Origin: Verrucomicrobiota bacterium
Lineage (GTDB): Bacteria > Verrucomicrobiota > Verrucomicrobiia > Verrucomicrobiales > DEV007
Assembly (NCBI GenBank): GCA_020630975.1
Contig: JAHDID010000014.1
Span: forward strand, 34,283 to 98,282
Length of the DNA: 64,000 bases
Direction: 5' to 3'
Shown one piece after another: positions 9,242-18,752 of this stretch. Made by a program: the position numbers and the translations under genes. Within the stretch, counting starts at the first letter, position 1. Each line of letters begins with the position of its first letter. Under the pieces are notes generated by a model that was not told the origin of the DNA, searched no databases, and worked only from the letters and a program-made list of their open reading frames with translations.

Positions 9242-10510
9242 ATGACACATCTCAAAGACTTAGCCGGACGCGACTCGATCAGTCGCCGGTATTTCATGGA
9301 GCACACGGCCAAGATGGCTCTCGGCGTGGGCCTGAGTGTTCCATTCCTGCCCAAAGAATTCTACGCCCAAGAGGCGGCCAAGCAGGGAAAAAATCTGATC
9401 TACATCTTTATGAATGGTGGCATGAGCCATCTCGACACCTTCGATGCCAAACGCGATGGCAGCGATGTGATGGGACCCACCGGCACGATCGACACTGTCG
9501 TGGATGACCTGAAGTTCGGCGAACACATGACCAATCTCGCCCAGATGGCCGACCAGTTCGCCGTGATCCGCGGGATGAACTCCACAGACGGGGCACACGA
9601 GGAGGGGCAGTACGTGATGCGCCGTGGCTACAAAAAGATCGCCACCACAGTGCACCCGACGATGGGCCCATTTGCCCAACAGCTACTCGGCAAACGCAAC
9701 GAGATACTACCCGACTCCGTAGTCGTAGGTGAGAGCACGTCGAATGCCGGCTGGCTCGACCCCGCTCTGAGCCCTCTGCCTATCGCCGACCCCGCAGGTG
9801 GTGTGCCAAACTCGATGATCTCCACCGATATGGCTCGATTCGACCGGCGGATGCAGATGAGCAACAAGCTCAGCTCAAAATTTCTCAGCAAATACGACTA
9901 CCCAGGCGCTCAAGGCTATGTGGAATATTACAAACAAGCAACTAAGCTACTGAAGAGTAAAGAGCTGGAGGCATTCGATATCTCCAGTGAGAATAGCAGT
10001 GCCTACGGTGACAACCGACTCGGGCAGGCCTGCCTGCTAGCACGCAAGCTAGTGGAGAATGGCGTGCGTGTCGTAGAGGTCGTCTATGGTGGCTGGGATA
10101 TGCATATCGGCCTGCGCGAGGGTCTCAATGATAAAGTCCCTGTGATGGATAAGGCGGTATCAGCCCTGCTAAAAGACTTAAAAGAACGCGGTCTGCTCGA
10201 CAATACTCTGGTAGCGGTAGCCACCGAGTTTGGACGCACCCCGGCTTTCAATATCAATGCCGGTCGCGACCATCACCCATCAGCTTACTCGTGTATGCTA
10301 GCAGGTGCAGGAATCATCGGAGGCACAGCCTACAGCGAGACTGACAAACAGGGTAAGAAAGTAAAAGACGAAAAGGTTCGCCCTAAAGACTTCATCGCCA
10401 CAATCGGTCACGGCCTAGGGCTCGACCCCGACGAAGAAGTCGCCTCTCCGATGCTACGCCCCTTCACGTTCGGTAATCGCGGCAAACCAATCACCGAGTT
10501 GTTCGGGTAG
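9242..10510 (+). CDS. DUF1501 family protein, Tat-exported partner of the DUF1549 protein
   Basis: 422 aa. The N-terminus has a twin-arginine signal (SRRYFMEHTAKMALGVG) ending near the ...FYAQ site. The body shows the DUF1501 hallmarks: IFMNGGMSHLDTFD near residue 55, GWDMH, LKERGLLDNTLVAVATEFGRTP, and the GRDHHP metal-site-like motif. DUF1501 belongs to the alkaline phosphatase/sulfatase superfamily by fold, but its activity is unproven. It follows the DUF1549/1553 gene by 47 bp and is very probably cotranscribed. Tat export implies folding, perhaps with a metal, before secretion. A paralogue with the same partner is at 34.8-36.1 kb. Confidence 0.92.
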   Translation: MTHLKDLAGRDSISRRYFMEHTAKMALGVGLSVPFLPKEFYAQEAAKQGKNLIYIFMNGGMSHLDTFDAKRDGSDVMGPTGTIDTVVDDLKFGEHMTNLAQMADQFAVIRGMNSTDGAHEEGQYVMRRGYKKIATTVHPTMGPFAQQLLGKRNEILPDSVVVGESTSNAGWLDPALSPLPIADPAGGVPNSMISTDMARFDRRMQMSNKLSSKFLSKYDYPGAQGYVEYYKQATKLLKSKELEAFDISSENSSAYGDNRLGQACLLARKLVENGVRVVEVVYGGWDMHIGLREGLNDKVPVMDKAVSALLKDLKERGLLDNTLVAVATEFGRTPAFNINAGRDHHPSAYSCMLAGAGIIGGTAYSETDKQGKKVKDEKVRPKDFIATIGHGLGLDPDEEVASPMLRPFTFGNRGKPITELFG

Positions 10511-10550
10511 CCTCGGCCCGGCGAAGAGAGGCGAAGCCAAACAAGGAGCA

Positions 10551-10734
10551 GCGGCGTCTCGTCGCAGGGCAACCTCGGCCACCGAGCGCGGGTTTCGTTC
10601 TGGATTCTTTGGCTCAGCCTGCCGGGCGACGAGACGTGCGCCCCTCCTTGGGAATTAGGCGTCGAGGGTGCAGGTGGTTTCAAAGAATCAAGAGCCGAGG
10701 AGGGGCTGTATTCAACTGCCCGGCAGGCTGAGCC
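10551..10734. repeat. Nested inverted repeats in the intergenic gap after DUF1501
   Basis: The 290-bp gap 10511-10800 contains a perfect 17-bp inverted repeat, GGCTCAGCCTGCCGGGC at 10611-10627 and its complement at 10718-10734. A second 11-bp pair, CGTCTCGTCGC near 10555 and its complement at 10626-10636, crosses it, and there are shorter arms (GATTCTTT/AAAGAATC, GCCCCTCC/GGAGGGGC). The arms interlock, so alternative folds are possible. It could be a REP-type element, a structured RNA or a decayed miniature element. No open frame or poly-T end is evident. Confidence 0.7.
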
Positions 10735-10800
10735 ATATCCTCCCATCGCAGTAGGCAGATATATCTATCCTCTCATTCTATACAAACATTCGCTCATCAC

Positions 10801-11262
10801 CTAATCGGTGGCATAGCGCGACCGAGACTTAAAAATCCAACCTATAAAGAGCACTGCAAGGCTGAGCCCTCCGATGACCATTGATATCGTCGAACCAAAA
10901 ACGATCGCTCCATTTAGAATCATAAAAACGACAAATCCGTCTACAAACCAGCGCCATCGCGACCCCTTTCGCCCCACAAAATGTCTGATCAGATCGATCA
11001 GTAGAATCAAGGCGAAAGCGTAATTCACCAGCAAGCCAAAACCACTGCGTACACCGAAGAACGCCTCAACCTGCTCCGCCGTCTTCTGCCAAGCTAACGC
11101 ATGACTCCACTCATAGTACTCGGCGTAAGCGGCAAAGATATGAGCTACAAACAACACAAAAGCAGCCAGCCACAACCACCGTGCAGATCGAGGCTGCCGT
11201 CGACGTACGATAGCCAGCGCCCATAGAGGTATTGCCAGCGCTATTGTGATAATGGTAATCAT
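10801..11262 (-). CDS. Small integral membrane protein of unknown function
   Basis: 153 aa, about four transmembrane helices: residues 1-18, 28-47, 75-92 and a C-terminal pair around 107-145. Basic loops follow the first helix (RRRQPRSAR) and precede the C-terminal pair (RHFVGRKGSRWRW), and there is an RSRSR tail. The loop after the second helix carries aromatic and acidic residues (AYAEYYEWSHALAWQ). I do not recognise a named family. The gene stands alone, divergent from the 11.4-kb cluster across a 190-bp gap. Confidence 0.7.
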   Translation of the reverse strand: MITIITIALAIPLWALAIVRRRQPRSARWLWLAAFVLFVAHIFAAYAEYYEWSHALAWQKTAEQVEAFFGVRSGFGLLVNYAFALILLIDLIRHFVGRKGSRWRWFVDGFVVFMILNGAIVFGSTISMVIGGLSLAVLFIGWIFKSRSRYATD

Positions 11263-11452
11263 CAGATCCTATATACCCTTTTCTAACATGACGTTGACAC
11301 TTTGAGCTCAAACTAAGAAACAGAAGTCCCCATCAAGGGGCAGTGCCAAGACGCACAGCCGGATAGCTTTTGACTCGGCTCCAGCTCAAACCTCGCTGTA
11401 ACAATCTTACAAGTTCGGTTATACCCATGTGTAGACGGACTTCTCCCTCTTT

Positions 11453-13861
11453 ATGATTGCTTTTCGATTGCTGAGTTATTCCCTAGCAGCTGTGACGATC
11501 GTCGCATTAGTTTCCGGGGCGGAAACCCCACTCAACGAGCCGACACTTCATACTTTCCTGGAAAAACACTGCTTACGCTGTCATGGGGCTAATAAGCAGA
11601 AGGCTCAGATACGATTTGATACGCTGGATTTTTCCATCTCGGACAGTGGCGAGGCGCTTCACTACCAGGACTTTCTGGATGTGCTGAACAGCGGCGAGAT
11701 GCCACCTGAGGATGAGGACCAGCCTAGCCGCGACGAGCTGGAGGTGGTGATCGCTGAGCTGACAGAGGGGCTCTTCCGAGCCAGGAAGAATCTGGCGTCA
11801 ACTGGTGGCAAGGTGGCGATGCGGCGTCTGAATCGCCGCGAGTACGCTGCTACGATCGATCGCTTATTTGGCTTCGTGCCAGCGCCATCGAAGATACCGC
11901 CCGATGGAGATGTGGTGCACTTCGACACGGTAGGCAGCCGACAGCACTTCACGACCGAGCACATGAGCCAGTACTACGAGCTAGGGCAGCAGGTACTGGA
12001 GTCGGCCTACAAGTGGGCTGGCAAGCGAGAGCCGATGAAGATCGACCAGCAGGAACCCGAGACCTTTTGGAATGCCCATTTCCGCGATGCTTTGGAAAAA
12101 TGGAAGGATACCAAGACTGGCAAAGTGGTGCGACTGTCGAAAGACCGCAGAGAGTACCTCGCGCTACCCAAGGTCGAGACTGGTGTGTACCTGAGCGAGC
12201 CGCTGCGGCATCTGCAGTTTAGGTTTGGTGTGGATCCGCGGGCGAGGTACCGCATCAGTGTCGTCGCAGGCATCGAGGGCGAGGTGGCTCCCTTTCGCCG
12301 GTTTATCCGAGTCGGTAGCAGCGATGGTATCGCAGGGGTCTTCCGCGTGGACGGTACCAGCGATGTTCCATCGGAGTCGTCGGTAGAGATCCGGCCCTTG
12401 GCATTAAATGGCGATACCATCGGCGGCCGCGTCAATGAAGACCGCACTGGTGCCTGGTTTTCCCACTACCTGAGCAGCCTAAAACACTATGAGGGAGTCG
12501 ATGCCACCTCCCAAGGCATGATCTGGATCGATTCTTTTAAGATCGAGGGGCCATTCTACCCCGATGAGCGGAGCTTTTTTGATCGCCTGCTATACCCAGA
12601 TATCTCTACCAAGTACACTTGGGACGATGGTAATGCTCGGAAGCTGATCGAGCGCTTTACCAAAGAGGCATTTCGACAAAAACCACTCGAGAGCACCTAT
12701 ATCGATGGCTTGGTCGATTATTTCCACGCGCAGCGCGACAAGGGTAGCGACTACCAGCGCGCGATGATCGATACCCTAGCCATCGTGCTAGCTTCGCCGA
12801 GTTTTGTGTTTCTGAATGAAGATGCCAATGCTGACCCAGAGTCCAGATCGCTGTCGCCGCGCGATACCGCGATCCGTCTGTCCTACTTTCTGACCAGTGG
12901 TCCGCCAGACCGAGCGCTGATGGATGCCGCCGCTGCGGGTGCGATGACCGATCGAGAAGCTTATCACCGGGAGGTGAGCCGCATCCTATCGGTAAACAAT
13001 CGCCAATTCGCCGAGGGCTTTAGCAGCCAGTGGGCAGACTTTGTGAGACTGGATTCGATCTCCGTATCAAAACACTTCCCCACCTATGCAGGGGGGCTAA
13101 AACACTCGATGAAGCAGGAGGTGATCGCCTACTTTCAGGCAATGATCGAGCATAATCTGCCGATCGCAAAACTGATCGAATCCAACTTCGCCACGGTGAA
13201 CGCTCAGCTAGCCGTGCACTACGGGATACCCGGAGTGACTAGCAATGACTTTCAACCGGTGAAGCTGCCTGCCGACTCGCCGCGTGGCGGTTTTCTCACT
13301 CAGGCAGCATTCCTAGTAGCAGGATCGAATGGCGAGCGCACCTCGCCTGCGGTGCGCGGGATGAAGCTACTGGAAAAGGTCTACAACGCTCCGCCACCAC
13401 CGCCCCCGCCAAATGTACCCGAGATCGGCGCAGGCATCGATGGCCCTGCGAGCAATAGGCAACTAGTCGAGCTGCACCAGAGCCAGGTGCAGTGCGCCTC
13501 GTGCCACCGCAAGATGGATACCATCGGCCTAGCGCTGGAAAATTTCGACGTGATCGGTCGGTGGCGAGACATCGAGAAAACTAGCACTCGCACCACGGAG
13601 CCGATCGTGATCGATGGTGCTCTGCCCGATGAAGATCGGTTTACTAGCTTTGCAGAATTTCGGAGATCGCTACTCAATCACGAAGCCGATTTTGCCCGCC
13701 ATATGGTAGAGTCATTCATCGTTTATGGGCTAGGTCGCGATGTGGAGTTTACCGATGATCCCTATATCAAAAAAATCATGAGCCGTATCGAGTCAAGTGG
13801 CTACCGAATTCGGGACATGATACACGCCGTAGCGGAGAGCCCACTATTCTTTCGCAATTAA
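11453..13861 (+). CDS. DUF1587/1592/1588/1585 planctomycete-type cytochrome-like protein
   Basis: 802 aa, secreted (signal peptide about residues 1-23). An N-terminal cytochrome-c-like segment carries CLRCHG (Cys40-His44). DUF1587 follows (MRRLNRREYAATIDRLFG), then DUF1595/1592 (LSYFLTSGPPDRAL, GFSSQWADF), DUF1588 (GGFLTQAAFLVAGSNGERTSPAVRG, then a proline run and NVPEIG) and a C-terminal segment with a second haem motif CASCH (Cys681-His685). Two CxxCH sites suggest a dihaem secreted protein. The next gene is the DUF1552 partner 41 bp downstream. The biological reaction is unknown. A homologue of the same length is at 57.7-60.1 kb. Confidence 0.9.
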   Translation: MIAFRLLSYSLAAVTIVALVSGAETPLNEPTLHTFLEKHCLRCHGANKQKAQIRFDTLDFSISDSGEALHYQDFLDVLNSGEMPPEDEDQPSRDELEVVIAELTEGLFRARKNLASTGGKVAMRRLNRREYAATIDRLFGFVPAPSKIPPDGDVVHFDTVGSRQHFTTEHMSQYYELGQQVLESAYKWAGKREPMKIDQQEPETFWNAHFRDALEKWKDTKTGKVVRLSKDRREYLALPKVETGVYLSEPLRHLQFRFGVDPRARYRISVVAGIEGEVAPFRRFIRVGSSDGIAGVFRVDGTSDVPSESSVEIRPLALNGDTIGGRVNEDRTGAWFSHYLSSLKHYEGVDATSQGMIWIDSFKIEGPFYPDERSFFDRLLYPDISTKYTWDDGNARKLIERFTKEAFRQKPLESTYIDGLVDYFHAQRDKGSDYQRAMIDTLAIVLASPSFVFLNEDANADPESRSLSPRDTAIRLSYFLTSGPPDRALMDAAAAGAMTDREAYHREVSRILSVNNRQFAEGFSSQWADFVRLDSISVSKHFPTYAGGLKHSMKQEVIAYFQAMIEHNLPIAKLIESNFATVNAQLAVHYGIPGVTSNDFQPVKLPADSPRGGFLTQAAFLVAGSNGERTSPAVRGMKLLEKVYNAPPPPPPPNVPEIGAGIDGPASNRQLVELHQSQVQCASCHRKMDTIGLALENFDVIGRWRDIEKTSTRTTEPIVIDGALPDEDRFTSFAEFRRSLLNHEADFARHMVESFIVYGLGRDVEFTDDPYIKKIMSRIESSGYRIRDMIHAVAESPLFFRN

Positions 13862-13902
13862 CAATCCCATTCTCTAACCCCAGAAATATCTATCGACTAG
13901 TC

Positions 13903-15216
13903 ATGTCTACTTTTGTAACCGATCCGCAATCGAGGCGAGCTGTGCTTCGCAAAGGTGCCTACTGCCTAGCGCTACCGTTTTTGGATTCTCTAGCTAGCCG
14001 CACAGCGGGTGCCGCTACCGTATCCGTGCCAAAGAGGCTACTGTTTCTGGGTGGTGGCTATGGGTTTACCCATCATCACAGCGGGGATAAAGAGAGCTTC
14101 TTCCCGACGCGCGCTGGGCGCTTTGCCGACATCGGCCTATCGCAGGGGATGAAGCCGATGGAAAGACACCAGGATGATCTGACCATGGTGTCGAATCTGA
14201 CCAACCTAGGCGTGAACAATCCGCACGGCGGTAGCTGGGGCTACCTAAATGGTGGCGACTACCGCGAGCACGAGGCAGCGGCGTCGTGCGATCAGATCGC
14301 GGCGAGGACGATAGGCAAAGACACGCGATTCACCTCGCTGGTGCTGACGGCGCGCGAGCCGATACCTGGGCAGGGTGCAGGACATGGTGCGGGCTTTTCT
14401 CTATCGGCAGACGATCGTGGGAGCTCACTGCCGGGTATACCGACCCCGCAGCAGCTGTACCGCACACTGTTTGCCCAGCCTGGCGACTCGCCACAGCAGA
14501 CATTGGATCGTATCGGTAATCAACAGAGCATACTCGATCTGGTATCGATCGATGGCGGCAGCATCAAGCGCAAGCTAGCCAAAGAGGATCAGGTAAAGCT
14601 CGACGAATACTTCACTAGCATCCGCGAGATCGAGCAGCGCCTAGAGCGCGAGGGCCAGTGGGCTAATCAACCGAAGATGAAAGCCCCATTCGACGAGCCC
14701 AGCGCTGCGCTGAGTGGTGAAAAGGAGATAAAGATGATGCTCGACATGCTGGTACTGGCTCTACAGACCGACATGACACGTGTGGCCACCTATCGACTGC
14801 CCGTCTGCTCGCTGATATCTAGTCTCGGCATCTCCCTCAGCCCTCACTCCCTGAGCCACTATGGATTCGATGCGGAGCGGAGCGCAGCTTCGGAAAACCG
14901 CGATCGCAAGCTGATGGAGATCTTTGCCTGGTTCATCGATCGTCTCAAAGACACCACCGATACTGAAGGTCGCCGCCTATATGATAGCTGTATCGTCAGC
15001 TACGGGGGCAATCTGCGCGCAGGGCATGGTCTGCAGAATCTACCAGCTCTACTCACTGGCGGCGGTGCCGATCGCATCCAGCATGGCCGCCACATCGTGT
15101 TGCCGAAAGAAGATACCTCGCTAGCCAACTACTGGCTGACCCTGCTCCAGCAGGCTGGAGTCGATACGCCGAGATTTCACTACAGCGATGGTGAGGTATC
15201 GGAGCTGCTCACCTAG
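13903..15216 (+). CDS. DUF1552 family protein, partner of the DUF1592 cytochrome-like protein
   Basis: 437 aa with a Tat-like signal: SRRAVLRKGAYCLALPFLDSL. Family features include KRLLFLGGGYGFTHHH after the signal, NPHGGSWGYLNGGDY, a central helix with REIEQRLEREGQW, LVLALQTDMTRVATYRLP, and SLSHYG followed near the C-terminus by ALLTGGGADRIQHGRHI. DUF1552 is distantly related to DUF1501 and accompanies DUF1592-type proteins throughout Planctomycetota and Verrucomicrobiota; its activity is not known. It is placed between its cytochrome-like partner and a DUF1501 gene 93 bp further on, probably one operon. Confidence 0.9.
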   Translation: MSTFVTDPQSRRAVLRKGAYCLALPFLDSLASRTAGAATVSVPKRLLFLGGGYGFTHHHSGDKESFFPTRAGRFADIGLSQGMKPMERHQDDLTMVSNLTNLGVNNPHGGSWGYLNGGDYREHEAAASCDQIAARTIGKDTRFTSLVLTAREPIPGQGAGHGAGFSLSADDRGSSLPGIPTPQQLYRTLFAQPGDSPQQTLDRIGNQQSILDLVSIDGGSIKRKLAKEDQVKLDEYFTSIREIEQRLEREGQWANQPKMKAPFDEPSAALSGEKEIKMMLDMLVLALQTDMTRVATYRLPVCSLISSLGISLSPHSLSHYGFDAERSAASENRDRKLMEIFAWFIDRLKDTTDTEGRRLYDSCIVSYGGNLRAGHGLQNLPALLTGGGADRIQHGRHIVLPKEDTSLANYWLTLLQQAGVDTPRFHYSDGEVSELLT

Positions 15217-15309
15217 CGGCAGAAGATATTAGCAATCAACGGCATGGCTGCTCTGCGCCGGTTACAGCTGGCCGCAAGCCGTGTATTCTACTGATACCCG
15301 CTTTCAGTT

Positions 15310-16737
15310 ATGAGCTGCTTCCAATTTGATTCGCCTCTGTCTCCATCACGCCGTAGCTGGCTTCAAACAACAGGGTGTGGATTTGGAGCGCTAGCGTTTC
15401 AAGCTTTCGCCCAGCAGATCGCCTCAGCGGCTCAGGGACCTTACTCGTTCCCGACTCTGCACCATACGCCCAAGGCCAAACGAGTGATCTTTCTGTTCAT
15501 GCATGGCGGAGTCTCACAGGTCGATTCATTTGATCCAAAGCCACAGCTAAAAAAGTACCATGGCAAAGATGTGCCGATCCCTTCGCCACCTGGACTGGAA
15601 GCGGCTAAGAAAGGCCAAAATGGCAAGGTGATGGATAGCCACTGGGCATTTCGCCAGCATGGCCAGTCCGGCGCCTGGATCAGCGATCTCTGGCCGCACC
15701 TGCAGCAGCATGCCGATGATCTGTGCTTCATCAAATCGATGCACACACGCGGCACCTCGCATGGGCAGGCGGTGTCGATGATCCACACTGGCAATGACAA
15801 CTTGCCGAGACCATCAGTCGGATCATGGATCAGCTACGGACTCGGAGCGGCCAATGAAAATCTCCCTGCCTTTGTGAGCGTGACGCCTCCTGCGGGTCAC
15901 GGCGGCGCGCGCAACTATGGAGCATCTTTTCTACCCGCCCACCACCAGGCCACGGCACTCGGCCACTCGCAGAGCAAGGCCAACGATGTGAAAATCGCCT
16001 ACCTGCAGAGAGCCGCTCAAAATAGTACCTCTACCGAACAGCTCCGCCAGCTCGACCTACTCCGCCAGCTAAATGGGCAACACCTAGCCCAGACTCAGGA
16101 TAGTCAGGTGGAAGGAGTGATACAAAGCTACGAGTTAGCCTACCGGATGCAGGGTATCGCGCCTGATTTGCTGGATATATCGGCCGAGACAGAGGCGACA
16201 CAGCAGATGTATGGCTTGGATCAAAAGGAAACCAAAGAGTTTGGCCGTCGCTGCCTGCTGGCACGGCGGTTCTGCGAGGCAGGGGTACGCTACATACAAG
16301 TTAGCACCCCCTATGTTTGGGATCAGCATGGAGGACTGGTGAAAGGCCACACCAAGAATGCGCTCTCTGTGGACAAACCTATCGCAGGGCTTTTAGCCGA
16401 CCTGAAGCAGCGTGGTCTCATGGAGGATACCCTAGTCGTCTGGGGCACTGAGTTTGGGCGCACGCCTATCGCACAGGGCAAAGATGGCCGAGATCACAAT
16501 CCCGTCGGATTCACCGTGTGGCTGAGCGGAGCTGGGGTCAAGCCCGGCTACAGTCACGGTGCGACTGATGAATTTGGCTACTACGCCCAGCAGGACAAAG
16601 TGCACATGCACGATCTGCACGCTACAATCCTACATCTGCTAGGCATCGATCACGAGCGGCTTACCTATCGCTACGCCGGTAGAGACTTCCGCCTGACTGA
16701 CGTGTATGGCGAGGTGGTGCAAGACATCTTGGCCTGA
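15310..16737 (+). CDS. DUF1501 family protein, third gene of the DUF1592-DUF1552 cluster
   Basis: 475 aa, twin-arginine signal [18 protein letters not shown]. It shows the DUF1501 motifs [18 protein letters not shown] near residue 60, a [10 protein letters not shown] site, [22 protein letters not shown] and [10 protein letters not shown], then [10 protein letters not shown] and [33 protein letters not shown] at the end. That ending is typical of the longer DUF1501 subfamily that normally accompanies DUF1553 proteins, yet no DUF1549/1553 gene is adjacent, so it may work with the DUF1592/DUF1552 pair or with a partner elsewhere. It converges on the DUF3137 gene with only 21 bp between stops. 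Confidence 0.9.
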   Translation: MSCFQFDSPLSPSRRSWLQTTGCGFGALAFQAFAQQIASAAQGPYSFPTLHHTPKAKRVIFLFMHGGVSQVDSFDPKPQLKKYHGKDVPIPSPPGLEAAKKGQNGKVMDSHWAFRQHGQSGAWISDLWPHLQQHADDLCFIKSMHTRGTSHGQAVSMIHTGNDNLPRPSVGSWISYGLGAANENLPAFVSVTPPAGHGGARNYGASFLPAHHQATALGHSQSKANDVKIAYLQRAAQNSTSTEQLRQLDLLRQLNGQHLAQTQDSQVEGVIQSYELAYRMQGIAPDLLDISAETEATQQMYGLDQKETKEFGRRCLLARRFCEAGVRYIQVSTPYVWDQHGGLVKGHTKNALSVDKPIAGLLADLKQRGLMEDTLVVWGTEFGRTPIAQGKDGRDHNPVGFTVWLSGAGVKPGYSHGATDEFGYYAQQDKVHMHDLHATILHLLGIDHERLTYRYAGRDFRLTDVYGEVVQDILA

Positions 16738-16758
16738 GAGCGCGAAAATTAACCACCT

Positions 16759-17712
16759 CTACTCCTTTGTCCAAATCCGAGTATTCAGATCGAGCTCCTC
16801 GACAATAGCGAGAAGCATGGCTATCGTTTTCGCCATGTTTTTGACTTGGCGAGGATCGTTAGCCGGTATCGATGGACATGGCTCTAGGTATGGCGAATGG
16901 CGAGGCACTGCGATACACACAGACGACTCCCTAAAAGAAAGGCGTACGTCATTACCAAAGCGATTCCTCAAGTCCAATAGCCGCCGCATCATCGCGGGAC
17001 TGAGTAAATATCTTGCCTCGATCTGATCAGTGCTATGCACCGCATAAGCGCGCTCAAATTCGGCGTCTTCCATGTGCACGAGGGAAGTCCCTGAGCGCCC
17101 TCCTAATTTTTGCAAACCTCTACCTAGCTTGCCCAGGTTTCGCTCTGCGACATCGGGAAACACAAACGTTCGACCTTTGAAATGTTTGTGAAAATCCGCG
17201 ATGAGCAGTAAGCCTTTAAAGATATCGACATAGTAGGCTGACTTGCCAGTACTTTGCAATTCTTCTGCGTGAACTTCCGCAAAGGCTATGCGAATCCCCC
17301 CGAAACTCCCAGCAATCAAATCTTCGGTATGATACCGACTAATCTTTCTCTTAAAAAGCTCGGTGCGTTGAAATGCAGAACATCCAATCCCCCTCTCTTC
17401 GGAAAAACTAAGATTCGAATCAAAGAATGCTACAACCCTCGCTATGACTATCGATTTATAAGCAGATACGTACTTATCCGCATAGCTAAGTACCATGCTC
17501 CGATAGGAGAAATAAATACCTGCACCTCCAACTCCTAGAGCAATCAAACCAAAAGGAAATAGAAACAGCGCAATTAATCCCGCCACCAACATGATGGGTA
17601 CAGCGACAACCATTATCCAGCGATCCTTACGCCGATGGTAATCGAGACGATCTGCCTCGATCTTCTCCAAAGTCGGCTGGATCTCAGCGACTAATTGCTC
17701 CAACTCCCTCAT
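16759..17712 (-). CDS. DUF3137 membrane protein (tandem copy B)
   Basis: 317 aa. Two adjacent hydrophobic helices (about residues 33-70), preceded by an amphipathic ELEQLVAEIQPTLEKIE helix, precede a soluble domain (ISRYHTEDLIAGSFGG, FKGLLLIADFHKHFKGRTFVFPD, YLLSPAMMRRLLDLRNRFG). This matches DUF3137, a family commonly linked to lemA. The neighbouring gene at 17759 is a paralogue: the first 20 residues and the ending (EELDLNTRIWTKE) are nearly identical and the 3' ends share about 26 identical bases, so the two arose by tandem duplication. This copy lacks the short TDSDGHTTTRH insertion of its sister. Function unknown; a membrane-stress role with LemA is only suggested by context. Confidence 0.85.
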   Translation of the reverse strand: MRELEQLVAEIQPTLEKIEADRLDYHRRKDRWIMVVAVPIMLVAGLIALFLFPFGLIALGVGGAGIYFSYRSMVLSYADKYVSAYKSIVIARVVAFFDSNLSFSEERGIGCSAFQRTELFKRKISRYHTEDLIAGSFGGIRIAFAEVHAEELQSTGKSAYYVDIFKGLLLIADFHKHFKGRTFVFPDVAERNLGKLGRGLQKLGGRSGTSLVHMEDAEFERAYAVHSTDQIEARYLLSPAMMRRLLDLRNRFGNDVRLSFRESSVCIAVPRHSPYLEPCPSIPANDPRQVKNMAKTIAMLLAIVEELDLNTRIWTKE

Positions 17713-17758
17713 TATCTTCCTCTATCTCCTCACCGCCCAACCATTTTGAACCTGCAGT

Positions 17759-18730
17759 TCATTCCTTCGTCCAAATCCGAGTATTCAGATCGAGTTCCTC
17801 TACAATGGTAAGGAAGATCGAGATCTCTTTTGCCATATCTTTGACCTGACTGGCATTGTTGGCCGGCGTCGATGTGCAAGGTTCTAGGTAAGATGACTTG
17901 TGAGGCACGGCGATACAGACGGATGACTCTTTGAAGGACACGCGCACATCGCTACCAAACCGATTTTTCATATCCAAAAGTCGGCGCATCATAGCTGGAC
18001 TGAGGATGTAGCGCGCTTCGATCTGGTCGGTGCTATGCACGGCAAAAGCTTGCTCAAATTCCACATCTTCCATCTGGATCAGTGATGTTCCGTGACGACC
18101 ACCCAACTTCTGCAGACTTCGACCAAACTTCCCAAACGTCCGCTCGGCGACGTCAGGAAATACAAAGGTCCGCCCATGGAAGTGTTTGTGAAAATCTGCA
18201 ATCAGCAGCAAACCTTTAAAGATATCGACATGACGAGTCGTCGTATGACCATCGGAGTCGGTATCCGTCTCTTCTTTTTCAGCGTGAACTTCAGCAAGGG
18301 CTAGCTTGGTACCACCATAACTACCACTGATGAGATCTTCCGTCTTGTAGCGATCAATTCGAGTCGTAAACAACTCCGTATTTTCGAAACTAGCCCGATC
18401 GATCCCTCGATACTGGTCAAAGTGCAGACTATCATCGTAGAAATTAACCAATCGCTCGATGACGGTTGACTTGTAGGTAGAGATGTAGGCTTTGCCATAG
18501 CTCGACACCATCAGACAGTAGCTAATGATGACGGCCAAAAGCCCTACCCCCACAGCGATCAATCCGATAGGAAACAAAAACAGTCCAATCAATCCCGCCA
18601 CGACTACGACAGGCAGCGCAACGGCTAGCATCCAGCGCTGCTTACGCTTGTGGTAGTCGAGACGGTCTATCTCGATCTTTTCCAAAGTCGGCTGGATTTC
18701 GGCGACTAGTTGCTCCAGCTCTTTCATCAT
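17759..18730 (-). CDS. DUF3137 membrane protein (tandem copy A)
   Basis: 323 aa, same plan as the adjacent copy: an amphipathic N-terminal helix, a transmembrane hairpin (about residues 33-70, FLFPIGLIAVGVG), then a soluble domain with the DUF3137 signatures GSYGGTKLALAEVHAE, FKGLLLIADFHKHFHGRTFVFPD and EARYILSPAMMRRLLDMKNRFG. It begins 22 bp after lemA ends, and the second copy starts 46 bp later, so lemA-DUF3137-DUF3137 is one probable operon. The family is recurrently found beside lemA but has no established activity. Confidence 0.86.
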   Translation of the reverse strand: MMKELEQLVAEIQPTLEKIEIDRLDYHKRKQRWMLAVALPVVVVAGLIGLFLFPIGLIAVGVGLLAVIISYCLMVSSYGKAYISTYKSTVIERLVNFYDDSLHFDQYRGIDRASFENTELFTTRIDRYKTEDLISGSYGGTKLALAEVHAEKEETDTDSDGHTTTRHVDIFKGLLLIADFHKHFHGRTFVFPDVAERTFGKFGRSLQKLGGRHGTSLIQMEDVEFEQAFAVHSTDQIEARYILSPAMMRRLLDMKNRFGSDVRVSFKESSVCIAVPHKSSYLEPCTSTPANNASQVKDMAKEISIFLTIVEELDLNTRIWTKE

Positions 18731-18752
18731 TTATCGCTTCCCAACCTATCGA

